In this document: positions 9,170 through 16,766 of the stretch, piece by piece
How the letters are laid out: the number at the start of each line of letters is the position of its first letter
Position numbering within the stretch: position 1 is the first letter of the stretch
Assembly (NCBI GenBank): GCA_910583695.1
Contig: CAJTZL010000010.1
Span: 1 to 58,534, forward strand
Source: an uncultured Oscillibacter sp.
GTDB lineage: Bacteria > Bacillota > Clostridia > Oscillospirales > Oscillospiraceae
Direction of reading: 5' to 3'
DNA length: 58,534 bases
Program-made: the position numbers and the translations under genes
Notes under the pieces: model-generated
Told to the model about the DNA's origin: nothing
Seen by the model: only the letters and a program-made list of their open reading frames with translations
Databases searched by the model: none

Positions 9170-10002
9170 GCGAGCAGGCCGCCGCCCTCCGCTACAACGA
9201 GCGGGAGATTGAGGAGATGGATACCCAGGACCTCCTCCGCCTCTACAAGGAGACGGGGGACGAGAGCCTGAAATGGCCCCTGGTCCTGCGCTACGAGGGG
9301 CTGATCAAAAACGCCGCCATGCAGATTCGGGGCGTATACAGCAGCTTTGCCCAAATCGACGACATCATCAACGAAGGAATCATCACCCTCCTGGGGGCCG
9401 TCGACAAGTTTGACCCGGATAAGGGCGTGAAATTTGAAACCTACGTCTCCAAGCGCATCCGGGGCATGGTCATTGATCTGGCCCGGAAGCAGGACTGGAT
9501 TCCCCGGAATGTCCGGAAGCGGGCCAAGGAGATTGATCTGGCCTCGGCGGAGCTCTCCGCCAGCCTGGGCCGGATGCCCACGGACGGGGAGATCGCCCAG
9601 CACCTGGGCATCACCCAGGAGCGGTATCAGAAGGATGCCGCCAACATTGCCCTGAGCAATGTCCTGTCCCTGGATGTGCTGATGGACACCCGGGAGGCCG
9701 CGGGCTACCCCATGGAGGTTCCCTCCAGCGATGTGCGGAGCCAGCCGGAGCTGGTGCTTCAGGAGCGGGAGCTGCAGCGGACCCTGGCGCAGGGCATTGC
9801 GTCCCTGCGGGAGAATGAGCAGATCGTTCTCTCCCTGTACTATGAACGAAACCTGCATTTGAAGGAAATCGCCCAGGTGATGGATCTCAGCGAGCCCCGG
9901 ATTTCCCAAATCCACACCCGGGCCATCCAAAAGCTGCGAACCTATATGGAACGCTATCTGAGCGACACACCGGAGCCGAAACCTAAGAGGAAGAAGGGAT
10001 AA
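9166..10002 (+). CDS. fliA: RNA polymerase sigma-28 factor (FliA/SigD/WhiG family)
   Basis: This 278-aa sigma factor directs transcription of late flagellar and chemotaxis genes. Region 2 is clear (LRYEGLIKNAA... DDIINEGIITLL, then FDPDKGVKFETY). Region 3 follows (RMPTDGEIAQHLG). Region 4 holds the helix-turn-helix (LKEIAQVMDLSEPRISQIHTRA). The ATG overlaps the flhA stop, so translation is probably coupled. Its likely partner, the anti-sigma factor FlgM, is at 44968, about 35 kb away. Sites resembling its promoters occur before fliD, cheA and flgM. Confidence 0.95.
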   Translation: MSEQAAALRYNEREIEEMDTQDLLRLYKETGDESLKWPLVLRYEGLIKNAAMQIRGVYSSFAQIDDIINEGIITLLGAVDKFDPDKGVKFETYVSKRIRGMVIDLARKQDWIPRNVRKRAKEIDLASAELSASLGRMPTDGEIAQHLGITQERYQKDAANIALSNVLSLDVLMDTREAAGYPMEVPSSDVRSQPELVLQERELQRTLAQGIASLRENEQIVLSLYYERNLHLKEIAQVMDLSEPRISQIHTRAIQKLRTYMERYLSDTPEPKPKRKKG

Positions 10003-10005
10003 CAC

Positions 10006-10776
10006 GTGTATAAGGGCTTCTACAACCTGACCTCCGCCATGCTGACGCACCAGCACAATCTCAATGTCATCGGAAACAACATGGTCAATATCTCCACCTC
10101 GGGCTACAAACAGGAGCGCTATGTGGCAACCACCTTTGACGACGTCATGTACAGCCGGGTGGACGTGAATCACAGCAGCGGAACGGAAATCGGCCGTCAG
10201 AGCTACATACGGGCGGCCAGCGACATTTACACGGACTACAGCCAGGGCATCCCGGAGCCCACGGAGCTGCCTTTGGATTTCGCCATTGTGGGGGACGGCT
10301 TCTTCGCCGTTCAGGACCCGGAGGGCAACGTGGCCTATACCCGGATGGGCAACTTTTCCCTGGATGACGAGGGCTATCTCTGCCTTCCCGGCTTCGGCCA
10401 GATGTTGGACCCCCAGGGCCGGCCCATTTACCTGGGCACCGACAAGATCCGGGGGGACGGCCAGGGCGTCATCTACTTCGACCAGCCGCCGGAGCAGGGC
10501 GGCGGCACCGCCATCGGGCAGTTGGGTGTCTTCAGCTTTGAGGACAACGAGGCCCTGGTGCGGAACGACCGGGGGCTCTTCACCGGAGAGGGCGCCCAGC
10601 AGAGCGAGAACTTCGAGGTCTGGAACAAGTACCTGGAACGCTCCAACAGCGACATGATCAAGCAGATGACGGAAATGATCACCTACCAGAGAGCGCTGCA
10701 AAGCGCCGCTCAGGTTACAAAAATGTACGACCAGCTGATGACCAAGGCCACCAGCGACGTTGGCCGCTTCGCGTAA
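10006..10776 (+). CDS. flgF: Flagellar rod/hook-basal body protein, FlgF/FlgG family (first of two)
   Basis: This 256-aa rod protein has the family N-terminus (LTSAMLTHQHNLNVIGNNMVNISTSGYK). It also has the FlgE/F/G central motif (VGDGFFAVQ, YTRMGNFSLDDEGYL) and the C-terminal helix (SNSDMIKQMTEMITYQRALQSAAQV). It starts with GTG, 3 bp after fliA. It is comparable to FlhO of Bacillus subtilis. FlgF versus FlgG is a naming choice that sequence alone does not settle, so the symbol is tentative. Confidence 0.85.
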   Translation: MYKGFYNLTSAMLTHQHNLNVIGNNMVNISTSGYKQERYVATTFDDVMYSRVDVNHSSGTEIGRQSYIRAASDIYTDYSQGIPEPTELPLDFAIVGDGFFAVQDPEGNVAYTRMGNFSLDDEGYLCLPGFGQMLDPQGRPIYLGTDKIRGDGQGVIYFDQPPEQGGGTAIGQLGVFSFEDNEALVRNDRGLFTGEGAQQSENFEVWNKYLERSNSDMIKQMTEMITYQRALQSAAQVTKMYDQLMTKATSDVGRFA

Positions 10777-10787
10777 GGAGGAAGCCC

Positions 10788-11579
10788 ATGAATCAGTCCT
10801 TTTTCATCGCGGCCGTGGGGGCCCATCAGCAGCTGAAACGCCTGGGGGTCCACGGCAACAATATCTCCAACCTGAACACTTACGGCTTCAAGGCGGAAAA
10901 GAGCCGCTTCGCCTCCTTGATGTACGAGGATCTCAAGGGCGTGGGAGAGGCCACGGAGGGCTCCGCCGCCGCCAGAGAGGAAGACGGCGACTTCGAGATG
11001 CTTCCCTCCGGCGTGGGCGCGGCGCTGTGGACTACGGACACGGACTTCAAGGGCGGCGCCATGGCGGAGACCCGGCGGGACCAGGACTACGCCATCGCCG
11101 GAGAGGGCTTCTTCGCCATTGCAGACCTGACCACCGGGGAGATCACCCTGACCCGGAACGGCGGCTTTGTGATTTCCGAGCTGATGCGGTCCACCGGCGA
11201 GGTGGATGAGAACGGCGAGGACATTATGGAGCGCATCTACTACCTCTCCGACAACGAGGGGCGCTTTGTCCTCAGCGAAAGCGGCAGCATGATCGAGGTG
11301 GACGACGAACACCTGCCCCAGCCCGTGGGCGTCTTTGACTACATGAACTATGACGGCATGGAGCATGTGAACGACACCCGTTTCCGGGCCGTCGACAAAA
11401 ACGGGGCCATCCGCCAGGGCGGAGGAACCGTGATGCGGGGCTTTCTGGAGATGTCCAACGCGGATTTGGCGGAGGAGATGACCAAGGTCATCGAGTCCCA
11501 GCGGGCCTATGGCATGGCGCTGAAGATGGTGCAGACCTCCGACGAGATTGAAACCACCATCAACGGCCTGCGCGGCTGA
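10788..11579 (+). CDS. flgG: Flagellar rod/hook-basal body protein, FlgF/FlgG family (second of two)
   Basis: This 263-aa paralogue of the preceding gene is comparable to Bacillus FlhP. The N-terminal rod motif is HGNNISNLNTYGFKAEKSRF. The central motif is IAGEGFFAIA followed by LTRNGGFVIS. The C-terminal helix is SNADLAEEMTKVIESQRAYGMALKMVQ. An extra acidic segment of about 35 aa after the central motif (GEVDENGEDIMERIYYL region) makes it a little longer than its neighbour. The ATG follows GTAAGGAGG. The symbol is tentative. Confidence 0.83.
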   Translation: MNQSFFIAAVGAHQQLKRLGVHGNNISNLNTYGFKAEKSRFASLMYEDLKGVGEATEGSAAAREEDGDFEMLPSGVGAALWTTDTDFKGGAMAETRRDQDYAIAGEGFFAIADLTTGEITLTRNGGFVISELMRSTGEVDENGEDIMERIYYLSDNEGRFVLSESGSMIEVDDEHLPQPVGVFDYMNYDGMEHVNDTRFRAVDKNGAIRQGGGTVMRGFLEMSNADLAEEMTKVIESQRAYGMALKMVQTSDEIETTINGLRG

Positions 11580-11593
11580 GAGAGGGGAAGAGG

Positions 11594-12223
11594 ATGATCA
11601 TTAAAAGCTATGACGAGCTCAGTTCCCTGGAGCTGGACACCCTGAAAGAGATCGGCAGCATCGGAACTGGCAATGCCGCCACCAGCCTGTCCGCCCTCAT
11701 CGGAAAGCCGGTGCGCATCCAGCAGCCGGAGGTACGCATCATGGAATACAATGAGGCCATCGAGTGGATCGGCGGCCCGGAGCCCATCACCGCCGGCGTG
11801 CTGGTAGGAATGAGCGGACAGCTCAGCGGCATCATGCTGTCGGTGCAGCAGCTGGAGTTTGTGAATCTGGTGCTGGAGAGCATGATGGAAAAGACCATTG
11901 AGGATTACATGGAGCTGGGAGAGATTGAGCACTCCGCCCTCACCGAAGTGGGCAACATTATGATCTCCACCTTTATCAACGCCCTCAGCGGCTTGGCGAA
12001 CCTGGACATCAAGCTGACGGTACCCGCTTTCACTGTGGATATGCAGGGGGCGATCATGGCCGTGCCCATGGCCGAGTACGGCGGGCAGACCAACTATATC
12101 ATGACCATCGGCGGAAACTTCATTTGCAATGGAAAGGAGATCCCCTGCCGTTTGCTGTTGTCGCCGGATATTCGGTCGCTGAACTTTTTATTAAGGAAGC
12201 TGGGCGTGAACAGTGGAGAGTAA
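11594..12223 (+). CDS. cheC: CheY-P phosphatase CheC
   Basis: This 209-aa protein dephosphorylates CheY-P and acts with CheD in adaptation. Both phosphatase helices are present: DTLKEIGSIGTGNAATSLSA near residue 15, and ALTEVGNIMISTFINALSG near residue 115. Each has the E-x2-N pair followed by a distant Pro. The gene overlaps cheD by 11 bp. This fits the CheC-CheD complex and suggests coupled translation. Confidence 0.95.
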   Translation: MIIKSYDELSSLELDTLKEIGSIGTGNAATSLSALIGKPVRIQQPEVRIMEYNEAIEWIGGPEPITAGVLVGMSGQLSGIMLSVQQLEFVNLVLESMMEKTIEDYMELGEIEHSALTEVGNIMISTFINALSGLANLDIKLTVPAFTVDMQGAIMAVPMAEYGGQTNYIMTIGGNFICNGKEIPCRLLLSPDIRSLNFLLRKLGVNSGE

Positions 12224-12692
12224 GATCACAGTTGGAATCGCAGATATGAAAATGGCCCAGGGCGGGGGCATGCTGATTACATACGCTCTGGGATCCTGCA
12301 TTGGAATCTGCCTGTATGATCAGAAAATCAAGCTGGCAGCGATGATCCATATCATGCTGCCGCTGAACATGGAGCCGGGGCGGAAGAATACCATGAAATA
12401 TGCCGACACCGGCATCCGGGAGACGCTGAAAATGATGGAGTCCAAGGGGGCTTCCCGGTCCCGCATCACGGCGAAGATCGCCGGCGGGGCAAAGATGTTC
12501 GAGGTCAGCGGGGGAAACCTGGGAAACATCGGCCAGCGCAATATCGAAAGTGTGCATATGCACTTGAAGCGGGAGGGCATCCAGCTTTTGAAGGAGGATG
12601 TAGGCGGCTCCGTGGCCCGGACGCTGCTGTTTGATCCCGCCACCGGTCAGGCGTGCATCCGGTCCTACGGAAGGCCGGAGATGATTATTTGA
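12213..12692 (+). CDS. cheD: Chemoreceptor glutamine deamidase CheD
   Basis: CheD deamidates receptor glutamines and binds CheC. The 159-aa protein shows catalytic Cys29 in ALGSCIGICLYD and His46 in AAMIHIMLP. It also has the conserved KIAGGAKMF and GNIGQRNIESV segments. GTG is chosen as the start because it gives the family N-terminus (ESKITVGIADMKMA). The start lies inside the end of cheC. Confidence 0.95.
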   Translation: MESKITVGIADMKMAQGGGMLITYALGSCIGICLYDQKIKLAAMIHIMLPLNMEPGRKNTMKYADTGIRETLKMMESKGASRSRITAKIAGGAKMFEVSGGNLGNIGQRNIESVHMHLKREGIQLLKEDVGGSVARTLLFDPATGQACIRSYGRPEMII

Positions 12693-12748
12693 GCGCACTA
12701 TTTTGTATGCGTATATGAGAGAGACAACCACTGAAAGGAGTGTTCGGA

Positions 12749-13681
12749 ATGTTGTTGGAAGAGGACAAGCGGGGCATTTTGCTGGAGTCGGGCACAAATG
12801 AAATCGAGGTCATGGAGTTCACCATCAATGACAGCCTGTACGGAATCAATGTGGCGAAAGTCAAGGAGATTCTGGTCTCCCAGCCTGTGAAGCACATGCC
12901 CCATGCCCACCCGGCGGTGGAGGGTATTTTCAAGCCCCGGGACAAGGTGATCACCGTGGTGGACCTGCCCACGTATCTGCTGGGAGAGCCTGGGGAAAAG
13001 AAGAGCAAAGACCTGTTCATCATCACCAATTTCAACAAGATGAACATCGCCTTTCGGGTGCATACGGTGGTGGGAATCAGCCGCATCTCCTGGAAGAGCA
13101 TCCAGAAGCCGGACAAGACCGTGGCCGGCGGAAACGAGGGCATTGCCACGGGAATCGCCCAGTGCGGCGACGACCTTGTAACCATTCTGGACTTTGAGAA
13201 AATTGTGGCGGAGATTGCCCCGGAGACCACCATCCAGATGTCCGAAATTGAGCGCCTGGGCGAGCGGCAGCGGAGCGACGCCGTCATTCTTGTGGCGGAG
13301 GACTCCGTGCTCCTCAGCAAGATGATCGAGGAGGCCCTCCATAAGTCTGGCTATGTCAATACCCACATGTTCCCCGACGGGAGCAAGCTGTGGGAGTACC
13401 TGGAGAGTCTCCGGGGGCACAGGAACCTGGACGACGAGGTAGCCCTGATCATCACGGATATCGAAATGCCCCAGATGGACGGACACCGGCTGACCAAGCT
13501 GGTGAAGGACGACAAGGATTTCAAGCACCTGCCGTTGATCATCTTCTCCTCCCTGATTACCGAGGAGATGCGCCGCAAGGGCAAGGAGCTGGGTGCCGAC
13601 GAGCAGATGAGCAAGCCGGAGATCGGACATCTGGTCCGGGTCATCGACCACCTGCTGGAAGAAGCCGGGCGGCGAGAATAA
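12749..13681 (+). CDS. cheV: Chemotaxis coupling protein CheV (CheW domain plus receiver)
   Basis: CheV couples receptors to CheA and adapts through phosphorylation of its receiver. The 310-aa protein has a CheW-like domain (residues about 18-160) and a receiver with Asp237 (LIITDIEMP). An earlier in-frame GTG at 12740 overlaps the AAAGGAG ribosome site at 12734-12740. It cannot be used, so the ATG at 12749 is the start. The gene lies 56 bp after cheD and 15 bp before the EAL-HDOD gene. Confidence 0.94.
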   Translation: MLLEEDKRGILLESGTNEIEVMEFTINDSLYGINVAKVKEILVSQPVKHMPHAHPAVEGIFKPRDKVITVVDLPTYLLGEPGEKKSKDLFIITNFNKMNIAFRVHTVVGISRISWKSIQKPDKTVAGGNEGIATGIAQCGDDLVTILDFEKIVAEIAPETTIQMSEIERLGERQRSDAVILVAEDSVLLSKMIEEALHKSGYVNTHMFPDGSKLWEYLESLRGHRNLDDEVALIITDIEMPQMDGHRLTKLVKDDKDFKHLPLIIFSSLITEEMRRKGKELGADEQMSKPEIGHLVRVIDHLLEEAGRRE

Positions 13682-13696
13682 TCGCGGAGGGATATC

Positions 13697-14983
13697 ATGA
13701 GCAGTAAATACATCGTAAGGCAGCCGATCAAGGACCCAGAGGGGAAAATATTAGGGCATGAGATTCTGTACCACGGAGAGAACCAGGCGTTCACGGTGGA
13801 GAATCCCCAGGCCAAGGAATTTGCCTCCGCCGACACGATCTACAGCTTTCTCACCCAGAACAGCACGACGACGCTGCGGGGTTCCTTGAACTTCATGACT
13901 TTCACGACCACGCTGCTGATGAAGAAAACGCCCCGGCTCTTTGACAAGTCGGAGCTTGTGATCCAGATCAACGACAGCGTCATCATACACCCGCTGTCCA
14001 TGCACTTCGTCAACCAGTATGCCAAGGAGGGCTACAAGGTAGCGGTGAACGAATTTCAGTTCGCTCCCCGGTATCTGGCCCTTCTGGACAGCATTGATTA
14101 CATCAAGGTAAACATCCAGAGCACGCCGGATCTGGCTATGCACAACATTGTGGAAGTGGCCCACAGTATGCAGAAAAAATGCATCGTCACCAACGTGGAC
14201 ACGGAGGAGCAGTATCGCAAGGCGCTGCTGCTGAAGCCCGACGGCCTGGAGGGCGCCTATGTGGCCGAGCAGATGACGACCCGGGTCCACTCCAGCGCCT
14301 ATCTCCAGTCCAGCTTCTTCCGCCTGATGGTGGCCATCACCCGGGATGAGCCGGATGTGGACGAGATCGAACAGCTGATCTCCATGGACGCCAGCCTGAC
14401 CTACAATCTGCTGAAAGTGGCCAACTCCGCCTATTTCGCCCTGCGGAATCGGGCTACCACCGTCCATCAGGCCATCATGACCCTGGGCATGGGGCAGCTG
14501 AAGCAGTGGGTCTACCTCCTCAGCGCCAGTGTCAGCACCGAGGCCGCCGAGGCAGGCACGGAAGAGTTCCTGAAGCGCTCCTTCATGCGGGCTTCCTTCT
14601 GCAAGGAGCTGATGAAGTACGCCAAGAATATGCCGATTACCCCGGCGGAGGCCTATCTGATGGGCATGTTCTCCACGCTGAACCATCTGGTGGACGCACC
14701 TCTGGAGGAGATTCTGGAAGAGCTCCCCGTGACGGATGAGGTGCGGCAGGCCCTTACCAAAAAGGAGGGCCGCTGCGGCAAGCTCTATGAGCTGCTGCTG
14801 AGCTATGAGTCCGCTAACTGGAACGCCATCACGGCCTTGGCGGAGGAGCTGGGTATTCCCAACCAGATTCTCACCAACGTCTATTTCACCTGCATGGAGA
14901 ATGTCAACGTTCTCTGGGAGCAGCTGAGCAGCGCCGTGCCCGGACAGACGGGCCCGGAGGAGGAGTCGAAGGTGGAGGGCTGA
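13697..14983 (+). CDS. Degenerate EAL plus HDOD domain signalling protein (YuxH type)
   Basis: The 428-aa protein begins with an EAL-like fold (YIVRQPI, HEILYHGE, KPDGLEGAYVAEQ) and then an HDOD domain (LISMDASLTYNLLKVANSAY, LGMGQLKQWVYLL). The catalytic EAL residues are replaced. HEIL stands in for EAL. INDS and VNEFQF stand where the metal-binding acid and the DDFG-like motif should be, and KVNI replaces KID. It is therefore probably a c-di-GMP sensor or scaffold and not a phosphodiesterase. It ends the large plus-strand operon just before a terminator. Confidence 0.85.
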   Translation: MSSKYIVRQPIKDPEGKILGHEILYHGENQAFTVENPQAKEFASADTIYSFLTQNSTTTLRGSLNFMTFTTTLLMKKTPRLFDKSELVIQINDSVIIHPLSMHFVNQYAKEGYKVAVNEFQFAPRYLALLDSIDYIKVNIQSTPDLAMHNIVEVAHSMQKKCIVTNVDTEEQYRKALLLKPDGLEGAYVAEQMTTRVHSSAYLQSSFFRLMVAITRDEPDVDEIEQLISMDASLTYNLLKVANSAYFALRNRATTVHQAIMTLGMGQLKQWVYLLSASVSTEAAEAGTEEFLKRSFMRASFCKELMKYAKNMPITPAEAYLMGMFSTLNHLVDAPLEEILEELPVTDEVRQALTKKEGRCGKLYELLLSYESANWNAITALAEELGIPNQILTNVYFTCMENVNVLWEQLSSAVPGQTGPEEESKVEG

Positions 14984-15000
14984 GGGCCCCAGGAATAAGA

Positions 15001-15031
15001 AAAAGGTTCGGCGCTGGGCGCCGAACCTTTT
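15001..15031. terminator. Bidirectional rho-independent terminator
   Basis: A perfect 14-bp stem (AAAAGGTTCGGCGC and its complement) with a 3-nt loop has an A run on one side and a T run on the other. It lies between two convergent genes, the EAL-HDOD gene and the ComFB gene, and suits both. Confidence 0.92.
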
Positions 15032-15042
15032 GGTTTCGGATT

Positions 15043-15768
15043 TCAGGTTTCCGGCCGGGAGTGGTGGGGCGTGAGCATCACCTTTTTGCAGGCCTGAATC
15101 AGCTGGGCGGTGATATCGCTGGAAAACCGGCTCTCATAGACGGTGAGGCGGGGAACCCGCTCATTCTGGCTCAGGACCACGTACTTGGGCGGCAGGTGGT
15201 TCAGGGCGTAGGCCCGGACGTCCACCCGGCATTTGTCGCAGCAGCAGATGCCGAACATCTTCATGTACTCATCCGCTTTCTCGTCCACCAAAAGCTGCAT
15301 GACATTGATATAAGCAGGCTTTTCCTCCTCCAAGTACACCTCCTGAGAGGCGGCGTCCTCCTGCACCGGTGCGGCGGGCGCCTCCGGAACGGGAGCTGCC
15401 TGCGGGATGGGTGCCGTCTGCTGAACGGGAGCTGCCTGCCGCGCCGGAGGCTCCGCCTTCTGAACGGGAGGCTGGGGGGCGGCCTTGGGGGCTTCCGCCA
15501 GCTCTGCCTCCAGGGCGTCCTTGATCTGGGAGGACACGGCGGCGTCGGCGGTGATGGAGGAAATGAGAGGGGCCACCGGCGCGGGGCGGGCAGGCTCCGC
15601 CTGAGGCGCGGGAGCGGCCTGGGGGGCGGCTTCCGCCTGCTGGACGGGGGCCTCCTGAGGAACGGCGGGCTCCGCCTTGGGTTCCGCCGCCGGTTCGGAA
15701 GCGGCTCCGCGGTTTTTGCTGAGCAGATTCATCACATGGGCGGTTTTGCTGCTGTTGTTGGATGCCAT
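15043..15768 (-). CDS. Ala/Pro-rich protein with C-terminal ComFB domain
   Basis: This 241-aa protein has three parts. A short N-terminal peptide (SKTAHVMNLLSK, residues 7-18) is followed by about 125 residues of Ala/Pro/Glu/Gln-rich linker. The C-terminal ComFB domain spans about 148-235 (NVMQLLVDEKADEYM, CCCDKCRVDVRAYALNHLPPKYV). ComFB was named for late competence in Bacillus, and members of the family have been reported to bind c-di-GMP. The gene follows parA by 35 bp with an AAAGGAG site, so they form an operon. The position is where a ParB-type partner would usually be. Function is inferred. Confidence 0.8.
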   Translation of the reverse strand: MASNNSSKTAHVMNLLSKNRGAASEPAAEPKAEPAVPQEAPVQQAEAAPQAAPAPQAEPARPAPVAPLISSITADAAVSSQIKDALEAELAEAPKAAPQPPVQKAEPPARQAAPVQQTAPIPQAAPVPEAPAAPVQEDAASQEVYLEEEKPAYINVMQLLVDEKADEYMKMFGICCCDKCRVDVRAYALNHLPPKYVVLSQNERVPRLTVYESRFSSDITAQLIQACKKVMLTPHHSRPET

Positions 15769-15803
15769 AACGAAAACTCCTTTACATCAGAAAAGTCAAT
15801 ACC

Positions 15804-16601
15804 TTAAAACCACTTGCTCAAGGGAGCGGGGCGGGGAGCCGGGAAGGCCTGACCCGCCACGGCGTCCACAATCTTCCGCAGGTCCGCGGAGGCTTTGGAC
15901 CCGGGCTGGTAGGTGAGGACGCTCTGCCCGTGGGCGGGGGCCATGGCCACGCTGACGCTCCGGCGGACCTTGGTGTGGAACACCTGGCTGCCCAGCTGCT
16001 CCGCCACGGATTCCGCCAGATCCAGAATCTCCCGGGAGAGGGTCAGGCGGCGGTCGTACTTGTTCAGAAGAATGCCCAGAACCTTCAGGTCCGGGTTGAA
16101 GGACTTGCGGACGGTCTCGATGGTGTCCTGAATCTGAGAGACGCCCACAAGGCTCAGGACCTCCGCCTCCATGGGGACGATGAGCCCGGTGGAGGCGACA
16201 TAGGCGTTGATGGTGAGGATATTCAGGGCCGGCGGCGTGTCGATGATGATGAAATCATAGTGGGGCTTCACCACGTCCAGCTGCTGAGAGAGCATGAACT
16301 CCCGCCGGGGGGCCGTAAATTCCACCTCGGCGGTGGAGAGCATGATGTCCGAGGCGAGGACGTCGCCGTATTCCGTGTGGGAGATGGCGCGTTCAATGGG
16401 GCAGGCGCCGGTGAGCACGTCATAGACGGTTTTGCATTCGCCAATGTCCAGGCCCAGAGTGAAGCCAAGGTTGCCCTGGGGGTCCAGATCAACGCCCAGG
16501 ACCCGCGCCCCCCGCTGCTTCAGGCCGCAGACCAGCGCGGAAACGGTGGTGGTTTTGCCCACGCCGCCCTTTTGATTCGTGACAGTGATGACCTGTGTCA
16601 A
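15804..16601 (-). CDS. ParA/Soj-family partitioning ATPase
   Basis: This 265-aa ATPase has the deviant Walker A KGGVGKTT at residues 11-18. It also has DLDPQGN (switch/A' region) and Walker B IIIDTPPA. It is of ParA/Soj type. FlhG/FleN usually starts with a Gln-containing activator helix, and none is seen here. No parB or parS-like repeats are visible. Flagellar and chemotaxis loci in other bacteria use such ATPases to position arrays or flagella. A role of that kind is inferred from context. The gene is divergent from fliD. Confidence 0.88.
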   Translation of the reverse strand: MTQVITVTNQKGGVGKTTTVSALVCGLKQRGARVLGVDLDPQGNLGFTLGLDIGECKTVYDVLTGACPIERAISHTEYGDVLASDIMLSTAEVEFTAPRREFMLSQQLDVVKPHYDFIIIDTPPALNILTINAYVASTGLIVPMEAEVLSLVGVSQIQDTIETVRKSFNPDLKVLGILLNKYDRRLTLSREILDLAESVAEQLGSQVFHTKVRRSVSVAMAPAHGQSVLTYQPGSKASADLRKIVDAVAGQAFPAPRPAPLSKWF

Positions 16602-16640
16602 AGGATTTTCCTCCTTACTGTAAAAACTAAACGGGGACCT

Positions 16641-16669
16641 CTTATTTTTATTATACTATATGTCGATAA
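16641..16669 (+). promoter_or_regulatory. Putative sigma-28 promoter for fliD
   Basis: CTTATTTTT, 12 nt, then GTCGATAA. The same arrangement, with the same 12-nt gap, occurs before cheA at 40182. It resembles the sigma-28 consensus (TAAAGTTT, about 11 nt, GCCGATAA), but the -35 side is weak. A minus-strand TATAAT at 16650-16655 may serve the divergent parA gene, so the two promoters would overlap. Confidence 0.5.
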
Positions 16670-16766
16670 AAAAGCATAGAGGAATATCAAAAAAATTCTA
16701 ACTTCGATGGCCGCGGGACCGGGAGGGCCCGGGCGCCACCGAAATCTCTGAAAGGAGTGTTATCCT

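Noticed and set aside
12740..12748. GTG at 12740 as the cheV start
   Set aside because: It falls on the last base of the AAAGGAG ribosome site; the ATG at 12749 has correct spacing.
15804..16601. FlhG/FleN (flagellar number regulator)
   Set aside because: The N-terminus goes straight into the Walker A strand without the FlhG activator helix, and no flhF is adjacent; ParA/Soj fits better.
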